Origin: Bufo bufo
Lineage: Eukaryota > Chordata > Amphibia > Anura > Bufonidae
Direction: 5' to 3'
NCBI RefSeq assembly: GCF_905171765.1
Contig: NC_053391.1
Span: forward strand, 112,271,409-112,335,408
DNA length: 64,000 nucleotides
In this document: positions 21,988 through 34,600 of the stretch, piece by piece
How the letters are laid out: every line of letters begins with the position of its first letter
How positions within the stretch are numbered: the stretch's first letter is position 1
Translations under genes and position numbers: made by a program
The notes under the pieces: model-generated
Database searches by the model: none
Seen by the model: only the letters and a program-made list of their open reading frames with translations
What the model was told of the DNA's origin: nothing

Positions 21988-23683
21988 GTAGGGTGACCAC
22001 CGGATTTATTGTCATCAAGAGGACATCATCAGCAAAAGCAGCGATTTTCTGCTCCTTGCCTCCTAAACATAGACCTTCAATTTTCCTGTCCAACCTTATG
22101 ATAGATAAGAGAGGCTCCAAAGCTAAAATGAATAAAAGTGGGCACAAGGGACAGCCTTGACGTGTCCCATTTTTTATAGCAAATGGGGAAGACAGATTCC
22201 CATTGACCATAACCAATGCTGTTGCTTGAGCGTACATGGCGAAGGTAGCTTGAACAAAGGGATCAGGAAGGCCAAACCTGAGCATAACTTGCTTAAGGTA
22301 CATCCAATTAACTCTATCAAATGCTTTCTCAGCATCTGTGCTGAGAAGAAGCAGGGGAGAGGATGTATGGTTGGCATGACAGAGTGCATTGATAACTCTA
22401 GATGTATTATCTTTGCCCTCTCTGTTGCAAATGAAGCCTACCTGATACCTGATCCCTGTGGACAAGGTGAGGAAGAATGGTAGCCAGTCTGTTGGCTAGC
22501 ATTTTGGCCAGGAGTTTGAGGTCTATATTCAGGAGGGATATGGGCCTATAGTTGGAGCACTGCTTGGAATCTTTCCCTTCTTTAGGGATAAGAGCAATAT
22601 GGGCAAACAGGGAGCCCGTCTGGGCCTGGGCTCTTCCCTTTTGGCATTTGACTCAAAGCTTTATAGAGTTAAGGTATTGTGAAGGAGGATTCTAATCGTA
22701 ACTTTTGGTCTGGAGATATAGAAGGAATGCTAGATGAATCTAAGAAAGATGATATGATAGAGGCCCTATTTTCTGGGGTAACACTGGCGGGAAGATTATA
22801 AAGGTTTTCGTAGAAGGAGCGAAACTGAGCAGCTATCTGAAGGGCAGAAAAAACTGGTTTACCCGCAGGTGAGGTGAGCTGATGGATATAGTTCGCAGTT
22901 CTTCTATTTTTTATCCTGCTCATTAGGAATTTGGTGGCCTTGTCGCCATGGGCAAAGTATTTATGCTGGGAATTCATATAAAATTTGGCCGTTTTAGCTT
23001 GGAGGAGAATTTTAAGTTCTGCTCTGGCATTTGATAGTTCCTGAAGGTGAGGATCAGTGAGACTCTTTTTGTGATGAGATTCCAGTCTTTGGATGTTTTT
23101 GAGGGTCTCATCAATTGCTTTTTCCCTCAGTTTTTTCTGGTAGGAACTAATACTGATGAATTGACCCCTAATGAAGGGTTTGTGTGCATCCCAAAGAGTA
23201 TTAGCTGAAAGGTCAGGGCACTCGTTTAACGAGAAGTATTCTATGATGTGTTTAGAGATTAAATCAATCGTAGATTGGTGACCTAGCAATGATTAATTTA
23301 GTCTCCAGTTATAGCAAGTAGGGTTACTATTTGGTGCCATTACGGAGAGGAAAATTGGGGAGTGATCAGAGAGGTGCATGGAACCTACAGTATTGAGGCC
23401 TCTTTACAAAGGTGTAAGTGTTCCTTTGAAATCAGAAGGTAATCTAGGCGATGATAGGTGCCATGCATTGGGGAGAAGAATGTGTAGTCTAATGTATTAG
23501 GGTGATGGGATCTACACACATCAATCAATTGGAGATACCAGAGGTTATCTCGAAAATTTTTAAGGGATTTAAGGGAGTGGTGTGATTTTTTGGAGGACGT
23601 ATCTATTTGTGGGTGTAGGGCCAAATTTAAGTCACCTCCCAGAATTACTATCCCTTCTTTAAAAGAGTCAATGAGAGGGCAGA
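21988..23683 (-). pseudogene. L1 ORF2, N-terminal part: endonuclease remnant and reverse transcriptase
   Basis: Reading from 23683 downward, the apurinic-type endonuclease remnant shows GGDLNLAL, LQLIDVCRSHHPNTLDYTF and RLDYLLIS (metal-binding and catalytic regions of L1 endonucleases; the first third is missing). A ~200-residue linker rich in Lys/Glu follows (23289-22669). The reverse transcriptase then shows STDAEKAFDRV (motif A), GTRQGCPLCPLLF (motif B) and AFADDVLLM (motif C, the FADD catalytic box). A few frameshifts separate these blocks. Coding stops at 21988, where the chromovirus inserted just after the FADD motif. Confidence 0.9.
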
Positions 23684-25030
23684 TGCAATTATCTGTTTTA
23701 AAGGCATTTTTTGTGTGCATTAGTGGGAAAAGGAAAAATATCTTTGCCGCCTAGCGGTGCAGTTATCAACTGTTTTAAAGCCTTTTTTTGCATGTATTAG
23801 TGGAAAAAGGAAAAACATCTTTGCCACTCAGCGGTGCAGTGAGATATTTTACAGCCCAGTTTGCCGTGTATTACTGGCGAAATACAAATATATTCACCTT
23901 TCATAGTTGCACTTATCTGTTGAAAAGTCTTTTGTATATTAATTAAAAAAAAAATAGGGCCTATTTGGCGTTTAGCAGTACAGTGACATATTTTACAGCC
24001 CAGTTGGCCATGTATTACTGGCTAAATACAAATATGTTCGCTCTTCATCGTTGCACTTATCTGTTGAAAAGCCTTTTGTGTATTAATAGAAAAAGATTAG
24101 GGCCTGTTTGCCATTTACTGGTGCAGTGAGATATTTTACAGCCCAGTTTGTCGTGTATTACTGGCGAAATACAAATATATTGCACTTATCTGCTGAAAAG
24201 CCTTTTGTGTAACAATAGAAAAAAATTAGGGCATATTTGCTGTTTAGCGGTGCAGTGATATATTCTAAAACCCTGTTTGCTCTGTATTACTGGTGAAATA
24301 CAAATATATTCGCCATTCATCGTTGCACTTATCTATTGAAAAGCCTTTTGTGTAACAATAGAAAAAAATTAGGGCCTGTTTGCCATTTACTGGTGCAGTG
24401 AGATATTTTACAGCCCAACTATTGTTGTATCTAGCAACAACACAATTATTAGCAGAACCTGCGCTAAATTGCGTGGAATTGTTAGAGAGACCCAAAATTA
24501 CTTTTAAGGACTATTGTTGTATCTGGCAGCAATATAATTATTAGTGCAACCTGTGCTAAATTGCGTGGAATTGTTAGAGACCGAAAAGTCATTTTATGGA
24601 CTATAGTTGTATCTGGCAGTAATATATATTATTATCGCAACCTGCGCTAAATTGCGTGTAATTGTTGGTGCCTCTTCTGATAGTGACACAACCTCTGCTA
24701 CATATTTTATTTTACATTTGTGCAGCCTAAATATCTGTGACATTCAGCGCAATTGTTTGGCCGCTGGTGACAGCGACATTACCAGCGCTACATCTCCTGT
24801 ATAACGTTTATGCATCCTAAATATCAGTGACATTAATTCAGTGTCATTTTTTATTGGCCGCTGGTGACAGCAACATTATTTGTGCTATACCTGCTGTATA
24901 TCGTTTGCGCATTCTAAAATTAACTGTGAAATTCAGTGTACTTTTTTCATAGACAAGGCGGGCAGCGACATTATATGTGCTACATCTCCTGTTTAACGTG
25001 TGCGCATCCTAAAAATATCTGTGACATTCT
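23684..25030 (+). repeat. hAT-1 leader tandem repeats
   Basis: Three blocks follow each other: about six copies of a ~115-bp unit (GTGCAGTGAGATATTTTACAGCCC..TGTATTACTGGCGAAATACAAATAT) at 23740-24420; three copies of a ~105-bp unit (TTGTATCTGGCAGCAATATAATTATTA) at 24418-24660; and four of a ~110-bp unit (CTGGTGACAGCGACATTA..GCTACATCTCCTGTATAACG) at 24665-25040. They are non-coding and lie upstream of the transposase start. Confidence 0.85.
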
Positions 25031-25111
25031 GTGTACTTTTTTTGCGCATATACTTACAAAACCTACGCTACTGTACGTGTGACATACTTGCAAGCATATA
25101 TAACATTTAAT

Positions 25112-28100
25112 ATGCGCAAGGCGAGCAGTAAGGGACGGAGAAGTGGCTCTGCTGCTGATGGTGCACACAGAGGCCGTGGCAGTGCCTGCTGCCTGAGCAC
25201 AAGAAACACACTCATTCACGATACCTAGCTTCATGTCCCAGGACACCACTCTCGAAGTCAGACAAGTGCAACCAGGTGGTCGGTTGGATTACAGCAGATA
25301 ATGCTTCCAGTCAGTTAAGCACCACCCTGTCTCCCACAAAGTCCAGTCTCAGTAGCCAAGAGTCTGGTCAACAGAATCCTCACCCTGATCCTCCTTCCTT
25401 CCACCATGTAGAGTCTTAGAAAACAAGTGATCTCACACTCGGATATTCCGAGGAGCTCTTTTCATCGCCATTCCTTGATTTGGGCCTCTTGACAAACCCA
25501 CTTGAAGCGGGACATAAGGAGATATTGTGCCCTGATTCCCCACCCACATCATCCACAGTCACAAGAAGATGTGGGTGGGGAACAGCAATTAGTGTTTCAT
25601 GAGGTGCATGATGATGATGAGACACAGTTGCCAATAAGTCAATTGCAATTAGTGTCTAAAGAGGTTCATGAGGATGAGAAACAGTTGACAATAACTGAGG
25701 TTGTTGTCAGGTCAACAAGTCAGGAGGATAACCAGAGTGAGGAAGTGGAAGAGGAGGTGGTGGACGAAGAAGTCACTGACTCAACGTGGTAAGGTGGCAA
25801 GCCGAGCGAGGACAGCCGTACAGAGGGGGAGGGATCCGCAGTACCACAACAGGCTGGAAGAGGCAGTGGGGTGGTAAAATGGAGAATGCAGGCCACACCA
25901 AGCAGGCCCGCAACTGTTCCCTGGAGCACCTCCTTGTAGAAATCTCCCTTGCCAAGGGTTAGGTGTTCTGCAGTCTGGCGCTTTTTTGAGGAAAGTGCAG
26001 ATGATAAAAGAATTGTCATTTTCAACCTGTGCCGTACTAAAATGAGCAGGGGCGTGAACACTAGCAACCTCACCACCAACAGCATGATCTGCCACATGGC
26101 ATCAAAGCACCCTAATAGGTGGGCAGAACGCCTGGTTCCACAATCAGTGTCACACCACTGCCTCCTCTTCCCCTGTGTTATGTGCTGGCCAATCCACTGT
26201 CCAAGACGCATGCCTCCCGCCATGCACCTGGACCTTCGCAAGCACCATCAGCTAGCACATCCACTTCTGTGTCCCACCGCAGCGTACAGATGTCTAAACC
26301 CCAGGCCTTTGAACGAAAGCACAAATACCTAGCCACCCACCCACAGGCCATAGCACTAAATGCGCACCTTTCCAAATTGCTGGCCCTGGAAATGTTGCCA
26401 TTTAGGCTTGTGGACACTGAGGATTTCCGCAGCCTGATGGCGGTGGCCGTCCTGCGTTACTCTGTCCCCAGCCGCCAATATTTTTCAAGGTGTGCAGTCA
26501 CAGTCTTACACCAGCATGTGTCCCTTAACATAACCCGTGCCTTGACCAATGCAGTTATTGGGAAGGTACACTTAATGACTGACACATGAACAAGTGCTTT
26601 TGGCCAGGGACGCTACATTTCCCTGACGGCACACTGGGTGAATGTTGTGGAGGCCGGGAGCGAGTCGTACCCTGGGATGGCACAGGTGCTATCGACGCCA
26701 AGGATTGCGGGCATTACTTCGATCAGGATTTCTGCCACCACCTACATTAGTGGCTGAAACCCCCGTTCTCCTCCTCCACTTCTACCTCTGAATTATCATC
26801 TTGCAGTACCAGTCAGCCATCAGTCAGTAGCTGGAAGCAGTGTAGCACTGCAGTGGGGAAGCGGCAACAGGCTGCGCTTAAACTGATCTGCTTAGGTGAC
26901 AAACAGCACACTGTCGCAGAGCTGTGGCAGTATATAAGGGATCAGACTGAGCTGTGGCTCTCGTCACTCAACCTAGAACCAGGCAAGGATGTGTCTGATA
27001 ATGGCCGTAACTTGGTGGCGGCTTTGGAGCTTGGCAAGCTCACACACATACCATGCCTAGCCCATGTGTTCAACCTAGTGGTTCAGCGGTTTCTCAAAAC
27101 CTACCCCAATTTACCTGAGCTACTGGTGAAGGTGCGCCGCGTCTGTGCCCATTTCTGCAAGTCATCGACAGCTTCCGCCGGTCTGGCAACGTTGCAGCAG
27201 CACTTAAAATTGCCAGCTCACCGGCTGTTGTGCGACGTGAGCACGTGCTGGAACTCCACGTTCTACATGTTGGTTAGGCTTTGTGAGCAGCAGAGGGCAG
27301 TAGTGGAATACCAGTTGCAACATGGTAATCACCTTTCCAGTCAGCTTCCGCTCTTCACAAGCGACGAGTGGATATTGATGTCTGACCTCTGTGAGTTTTT
27401 ACGTTACTTTGAGGAATCAACACAGATGGTGAGCGACGGTAACGCTATTATAAACGTAACCATCCCACTTCTGTGTCTACTCAAACACTCGCTGCTCACA
27501 ATTAAAGCGGACAGTTTGCATGTGGAAGAGGTGGAAATGGGGGAAGAAAGTACACAGGGTCATAGCCAGACCACCCTTAGTTCGTCTTCTCAGCGCGAAT
27601 TGGATGATGAGGAGGAGGAGCAGGAGAAGGATTTCCTCCGCTACAGAGGGTAGTACCCATGGAAGTGTTATTCCATCTGTTCAGCGTGGATGGCTAGAAG
27701 AGGATGAAGAAGATGAGGAGATTGAGAGTCATCCTTCTTATGAGGACAGCGAAGTCTTGTCTGTTGGGACTCTGGCACACATGGCTGACTTTTTGTTAGG
27801 CTGCCTTTCCCGTGACCTTCGCGTTGTACGCATTTTGGCCAACACCGATTACTGGTTGTTCACCCTTCTCGACCCCCGCTACAAATAAAACTTCTCATCT
27901 CTCATTCCTCTGGTGGAGAAGAAGAGCAAACTGGTGCAATACCAGAAGGTCCTTGTGGAAAAATTGCTCCAAAAGTTTCTAGCTGACAAAGCTGGCTGCA
28001 GAGTACGTAGTTCCTTGACCAACAGAGGAGGGGTATGAGGGGAACACACAGCAGTTCCAGCAGAGGCAGGGCAACTTTCTCTAAGGCCTGGGACAGTTTT

Positions 28101-28457
28101 ATGACACCCCGCCAGCACCCTCTACCTAATGCTTGGCCTAGTGTAACAACGAGGGAAAAATTTGAGAAGATGGTGAAGGAGTACGTAGCAGATCGTATCA
28201 GCCTCCTCAGTGATCCCCCTGTGCCTTACAACTATTGGGTGTCCAAGCTGGACACGTGGCACAAACAGGCGATTTATGCCTTGGAGGTGCTGGCCTGCCC
28301 TGCCACCAGCGTTTTGTCATAGTGTGTATTTAGTATGCCTGGGGGCATAATAACTAATAAGCGCATCCGCCTGTCAACTGAAAATGCTGACTGGTTGACT
28401 CTTTTAAAAATGAACAAGGCCTGGATTGCTCCTGACTTCTCTACTCCACCAGAGTAG
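25112..28457 (+). pseudogene. hAT-1 transposase, broken
   Basis: Start near 25112 (MRKASSKGRRSG). An acidic N-terminal region lies at 25560-25790, then a BED-type zinc finger at about 25980-26110 in which the first Cys is replaced by Phe (IFNLCRTKMSRG...HMASKHPN). The catalytic core follows (ALNAHLSKLLALEMLPFRLVD; YFSRCAV; HLMTDT then a TGA stop at 26587 where related hATs have Trp). Later blocks include IPCLAHVFNLVVQRFLK and CDVSTCWNSTFYMLVRL. The C-terminal hATC dimerisation domain (NYWVSKLDTW, LEVLACPATSVLS, FSMPGGIITNKRIRLS) has another stop at 28320. At least one frameshift lies near 27640. It would cut and paste hAT-1, but is not functional. Confidence 0.9.
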
Positions 28458-28619
28458 CAGCTGAACATAAAGGCACTCTAAATGTAGCTTTCATGGTGTA
28501 TTGAATACACTGTATTTCCATGCACCCATTCCACCACTAAAATGGGTATATGGTTCAATCTCTTTTTTATCATCCTCCTGCTCCTCCTCCTCCATCATTT
28601 CAACATGCTTATTCGGCTT

Positions 28620-28915
28620 CTCTCCCTCCTAATGTTTTTGAGGGTAAGCTCAGCAGCAGGCCGTCACCCATAATGTTTTAGAGGGTCACCAGCAGGCCCT
28701 CGTCCCTAATGTTTTAGATGGTCATATCAGGAGCAGGCACTCTCCCCTAATGTATTAGAGGGTCAGCTCAGCAGCAGACCCTTACCCCTAATGTTTTAGA
28801 TGGTCACATCAGCAGCAGGTCCTCGCCCCTAATGTTTTAGATAGTCATATAAGCAGGCCATTGCTCCAATAGTTTTTGAGGGTCACTAGCAGGCCATCAA
28901 TCATAATTTTTCAAG
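28620..28915 (+). repeat. ~57-bp minisatellite in the hAT-1 3' region
   Basis: Five to six units carrying CCCTAATGTTTTAGANGGTCA and AGCAGCAGGCCCTC. It lies between the transposase stop and the right end of hAT-1. Confidence 0.8.
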
Positions 28916-29526
28916 GGTGTGTAGAATGCCCTACTTTATGTGCAATAAAGAGTGTATTGTAGTGCCGGTTCCTTATAATTTTTGGCAGCCCTTTCACTTA
29001 GTGCACATTCTTTGAGTGTAGGATTCCCACTACCTGAACAATTGTACCACAATGTGAATGAGGCCCTCCTTTATGTGATATACAGGTTGTATCAGAGTGC
29101 CTCTTCCTTGTAATTTTTGGCAGCACTTGCACTTTATATACAAGTAAATAAATAGGAAATAATGTTTTTCCTCTAAAATCGATTCTATCTTCGGTTTTGT
29201 GCGTATTATTGTCAGTCTGTAAAAGTAGCGTACTACTTGGACAACATCGTTCCCAGCAGCGACCTGGGAGTCCAATATGCATCCAGACATCCCCCCCATG
29301 CTGTTCCCAAACCATTTCAGTGGAGTTTCCATCAATTTTTTACTTTTTCCTGTGAACCAGACACCCTCCCCTCTTCAGAGCAGGGGATGCCTGGTTTAAT
29401 GCTCTGGTTCTCCCATTGACTTCCATTGCACTCGAGTGCTCTGTAGAGCACCAGAGCATCCCGATTCCTGAGGTGTTCTACTCGAGCACCCGAGCACCCA
29501 AGCACTTTGATGCTCGACCAACACTA
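28916..29526 (+). other. hAT-1 3' untranslated region and right terminus
   Basis: Two copies of a TTTATGTGNNATA..AGTGCC..CCTTNTAATTTTTGGCAGC block (28930-29130) precede a unique segment; the end is a Cys-like hairpin of CTCGAGCACCCGAGCACC words followed by GCTCGACCAACACTAG at 29511-29526. A second copy of this terminus lies at 30369-30384. Confidence 0.65.
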
Positions 29527-31146
29527 GTAAGTACTTAGTGGTGAAATTCTTTATGTGACACTGGCTTTTTTTTTGAAAATGTATAGGTGATAATACTCCT
29601 TCTTTTGCGGTATTTACTGAAGTACTTGGTGAAATTCTTTATGTGACACTTTTTTTCCCCCTGTAAATGTATGGGTGAATGTACACCTCCTTTTGCGGTA
29701 TGGACCGCCTTACTTAGCGGTGAAATTCTTTATTAGAGATTGCCTTGTGCCCGGCGGGCATTCTGCGACGAACTTTTCACGTTCGCAATTCGCCGAACAT
29801 GTGAACATATGGCGATGTCCGCCGGCGCCATATTCTTTTGCATTGCGCCGAACTTTGACCCATGACACATCCATCAGGTGGGACAGGACAGCCAATTGAG
29901 AAGTTTTAGCACATGGACACACCCCTACCCTATAACAGAAACCGATCTGGCAGCCATTTTACATTCTGTGTTTTGCCAGTGTAGGGAGAGGTTGCTTTGT
30001 GGAGCAGGGAAAGGCTGTTAGGGACACCAAACCATAGCTAATAGGGACAGAAAAGTCCTTTAAAGGACTGGTATAGGTGTGCTATCAATAGGTGTGATAT
30101 ACTGAGGGGTGCAATATACTTATAATATACTTTCTAACATAGAAAGTATATTATAGTGCATTTGTATTGTGCAGCAGTTGTGTGCGGTTCTGCTGCGATA
30201 CCACAGCTATATAGAGGGACAAGCACTATTGGAACAACTATTTGCAATGGGTTTGATATACCTGTTGCCCCAAAAAAAACTGATTGAGGGGTGTGATATA
30301 CCTTCTTCCACAAAATCACAATTTCCGAGGTGTTCTACTCGAGCAGCGGAGCACCAAAGCACTTTGGTGCTCGACCAACACTAGTAAAGCCCTTTGTGTG
30401 GTGAAATTTTTTTATGTGACACTGGGTTTTTTAGGAAAATGTATGGGTGTATGTACACCTCTTTTTGTGGTATGGAACGACTTACTTTGTGGTGAAATTA
30501 TTTATGTGACGTTGTCTTTATTTAGGAAAATGTATGGGTAAATGTACACCTCCTTTTGCGGTATGGAACGACTTACTTAGTGGGGAAATTCTTTATGTGA
30601 CAGGTTTTTTTTTAGGAAAATGTATGGGTGTATGTACACCTCCTTTTGCGGTATGGAACAACTTACTTTGTGGTGAAATTCTTTATGTGACACTGGCTTT
30701 TTTTTCCTGAAAATACATGGGTGAATGTACAGTACACCTCCTTTTGCTGAATGGAATGACTTAGTGGTGAGATTCTTTATGTGACACAGTTTTTTTTTCC
30801 CAAAAATGTGTGGCTGAATGTACACCTCCTTTTGGGGTATGGAACGACTTATTTAAGGGTGAAATTCTTTATGTGACACTGGCATTTTTTCCAAAAATGT
30901 ATGGGTAAATGTACACTTCCTTTTGTGGTATGGAAAGACTTACTTAGTGGTGAAATTCTTTATGTTACACTGGGTTTTTTTCTGAAAATTTAAGGGAGAA
31001 TATACACCTCCTTTTGCGGTATGGAACACCTTACATAGTGTTGAAATTCTTTATGTCACACTGGCTTTTTTTTCTGAAAATGTATGGGTGAATGTACACC
31101 TCCTTTTGCGGTATGGACCGACTTACTTAGTGGTGAAAATCTTTAT
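29527..31146. repeat. ~92-bp tandem repeat and duplicated hAT end
   Basis: Units carry TGAAATTCTTTATGTGACACTGG, a T run, GAAAATGTATGGGTGAATGTACACCTCCTTTTGCGGTATGGA. Two copies lie at 29530-29730 and about nine at 30390-31140. Between them (29732-30315) is a partial copy of the hAT-2 5' end, followed by a second hAT-1-type terminus (30320-30384). One further unit appears at 55067-55125, beyond the far end of hAT-2. Confidence 0.8.
29732..30315 (+). mobile_element. Partial extra copy of the hAT-2 5' end
   Basis: Starts TAGAGATTGCCTTG and follows the same sequence as 31147-31740 through the words TGTTTTGCCAGTGTAGGGAGA and GTGTGATATACCTGTTGCCC, then stops after two copies of the 38-bp satellite monomer. 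It has no coding part. Confidence 0.8.
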
Positions 31147-31639
31147 TAGAGATTGTCTTGCGGTTCGCCCGGTGGTAATTTCTTGGCAAACTTTTCACGT
31201 TCGCGATTCGCTGAACATGCAAACATATGGCGATGTCCACCGGTACCACATTCTTTTACATTGCGCCAAAATTTGACCCATGATACATCCATCAGGTGGG
31301 ACATGACAGCCAATTGAGAAGTGTCAACACATGGACACACACCCACCCTATAACAGAAACCGATATGGCAGCTATTTTACATTCTGTGTTTTGCCAGTGT
31401 AGGGAGAAATTGCTTTGTGGAGCAGGGAAAGGCTGTTAGGTACACCAAACGCTAGCTAATAGGGCCACAAAAGTCCTTTTAAGGACTGGTATATGTGTGC
31501 TATCGATAGGTGTGATATACTGAGGGGTGTGATATACTTATAATATACTTTCTAACATAAAAAGTATATTATAGTGCATTTGTATTGTGCAGCAGTTGCG
31601 TGCGGTTCTGCTGCAATACCACAGCTATATAGAGGGACA

Positions 31640-34600
31640 ATCACTATTAAAACAATTATTTGCAACAGGTGTGATATACCTGTTGCCCCCAAAAAAACTG
31701 ATTGAGGGGTGTGATATACCTTATTCCACAAAATACTGATTGACGGCTGCAATATACATGCTGGCCCAAATAAAGAGGGTGATATACCTGCTTCCACAAA
31801 ATATTGATTAAGGGGTTTAATATAGCTTCTTCCAAAAAATACAGATTGAGGGCTGTGATATACCTGCTTCCACGAAATACTGATTAAGCGGTTCCGATAT
31901 ACCTGCTTCCACCAAATATTGATTGAGGCCTATGATATACCTGCTTCCACAAAATACTGATTAAGGTATTTGATATATCTGTTTCCACCAAATTTTGATT
32001 GAGGGCTGCGATATACATGCTTCCACAGAATACTAATTAAGGAGATTGATATACCTGCTACCACCAAATATTGATTGAGGCCTACGAGATACCTGCTTCC
32101 ACCAAATACTGGTTAAGTGGTTTTATATACCTGTTTCCACCAAATATTGATTGAGGCCTACGAGATACCTGCTTCCACAAAATACTGATTAAGGGGTTCG
32201 ATATACCTGTTTCTATCAAATATTGATTGAGGCCTGCGATTTACCTGCTTCAACAAAATACTAATTAAGGGGTTTGATATAGCTGTTTCCACCAAAATAC
32301 TGATTGAGGCCTACGAGATACCTGCTTCCACAAAATACTGATTAAGGGGTTTGATATACCTGTTTCCACCAAATATTGATTGAGGCCTGTGAAATCACTG
32401 CTTCCACAAAATACTGATTAAGGGGTTTGATATACCTGCTTCCACCAAGTAATTATTGAGGGTTGCTATATACCTGCTTCCACAAAATACTGATTTAGGG
32501 GTTTGAAATACCTGCTTCCACAAAATACTGATTGAGGCCTGTGATATACCTGCTTCCACAAAATACTGATTAAGGGGATTGATATACCTGCTTCCTCCAA
32601 ATATTGATTGAGGCCTGAGAGATACCTGCTTTCACAAGATACTGATAAAGAGGTTTGATATAACAGCTTCCACCAAGTAATGATTGAGTGCTGCGATATA
32701 ACTGCTTCCACAAAATACTAATTAAGGGGATTGATATACCTGCTTCCACCAAATATCGATTGAGGCCTGAGAGATACTTACTGCCAAAAAATACTGATTA
32801 AGGGGTTTGATATGCCTCCTTCCACCAAGTAATGAATGAGGGCTGCGATATGCCTGCTTCCGCAAAATACTGATTAAGGGGTTTGAAATACCTGTTTCTA
32901 TCAAATATTGATTGAGGCCTGCGATTTACCTGCTTCAACAAAATACTAATTAAGGGGTTTGATATAGCTGTTTCCACCAAAATACTGATTGAGGCCTACG
33001 AGATACCTGCTTCCACAAAATACTGATTAAGGGGTTTGATATACCTGTTTCCACCAAATATTGATTGAGGCCTGTGAAATCACTGCTTCCACAAAATACT
33101 GATTAAGGGGTTTGATATACCTGCTTCCACCAAGTAATTATTGAGGGTTGCTATATACCTGCTTCCACAAAATACTGATTTAGGGGTTTGAAATACCTGC
33201 TTCCACAAAATACTGATTGAGGCCTGTGATATACCTGCTTCCACAAAATACTGATTAAGGGGATTGATATACCTGCTTCCTCCAAATATTGATTGAGGCC
33301 TGAGAGATACCTGCTTTCACAAGATACTGATAAAGAGGTTTGATATAACAGCTTCCACCAAGTAATGATTGAGTGCTGCGATATAACTGCTTCCACAAAA
33401 TACTAATTAAGGGGATTGATATACCTGCTTCCACCAAATATCGATTGAGGCCTGAGAGATACTTACTGCCAAAAAATACTGATTAAGGGGTTTGATATGC
33501 CTCCTTCCACCAAGTAATGAATGAGGGCTGCGATATACCTGCTTCCACAAAATACTGATTGAAACCTGCGATATACCTGCTTCCACAAAATACTGATTAA
33601 GGGGATTGATATACCTGCTTCCTCCAAATATTGATTGAGGCCTGAGAGATACCTGCTTTCACCACAAGATACTGATAAAGAGGTTTGATATAACAGCTTC
33701 CACCAAGTAATGATTGAGTGCTGCGATATAACTGCTTCCACAAAATACTAATTAAGGGGATTGATATACCTGCTTCCACCAAATATCGATTGAGGCCTGA
33801 GAGATACTTAATGCAAAAAATACTGATTAAGGGGTTTGATATGCCTCCTTCCACCAAGTAATGAATAAGGGCTGCAATATGCCTGCTTCCGCAAAATATT
33901 GATTAAGGGGTTTGATATACCTGCTTCCACAAAAAACTGATTGAAACCTGCTATATCCCTGCTTCCACAAAATACTGATTAAGGGGCTCAATATACCTGT
34001 TTCCAACAAATATTAATTGAGGCCTGTGATATCACTGCTTCTACAAAATACTGATTAAGGGGTTTGATATACCTGCTTCCACCAAATAATGATTGAGTGC
34101 TGCGATATACCTAATTCCACAAAGTACTGATTAAGAGGTTCAATATACTTGTTTCCACCAAATATTGATTAAGGCCTGCAATATACCTGCTTACACAAAA
34201 TACTGATTAAGGGGTTTGATATTCCTGTTTCCACCAAATATTGATTTAGGCCTGCGATATAACTGCTTCCACAAAATACTGATTAAGGGGATTGATTTAC
34301 CTGTTACCACAAAATATTGATTGAGGCCTCCAAGATGCCTGCTTCCACAAAATACTGATTAAGGGGTTCGATATACTTGTTTCCACCATGTAATGATTGA
34401 AGGATGCGATATACCTGCTTCCACAAAATACTGATTAAGCAGTTTGATATAACCGCTTCCACAAAATACTGATTGAGGCTTGCAATATACCTGCTTCCAC
34501 AAAATACTGATTAAGCAGTTTGATTTACCCGCTTCCACAAAATGCTGATTGAGGCTTGCAATATACCTGCTTCCACAAAATACTGATTAAGGGGTTAAAT

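Larger units (their letters stand above)
9876..23683 (-). mobile_element. L1-type LINE, 5'-truncated, split by two LTR elements
   Basis: The LINE runs right to left and is flanked by the 11-bp target duplication TGCAATTATCT at 9865-9875 and 23684-23694. Its 3' end is a T-rich tract on the plus strand (9876-9925). After removing the two LTR insertions (11868-14559, 14653-21987) about 3.8 kb of LINE remains: part of the endonuclease, the reverse transcriptase and the C-terminal domain. ORF1 and the start of ORF2 are missing, as is usual for 5'-truncated copies. The short piece 14560-14652 between the LTR elements is also LINE. Confidence 0.9.
9840..29526 (+). mobile_element. hAT-1: hAT transposon with nested L1 and LTR elements
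   Basis: The leader repeat ATCTTTGNCGCCTAGCGGTGCA occurs on both sides of the L1 insertion (about 9846 and 23741), showing that hAT-1 was present first. The element continues with leader tandem repeats (23684-25030), a broken transposase (25112-28457), a repeat-rich 3' region and a right terminus GCTCGACCAACACTAG ending at 29526. The left terminus was not identified; the boundary near 9840 is where the flanking ~150-bp family stops. The element may be truncated at that end. Confidence 0.65.
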
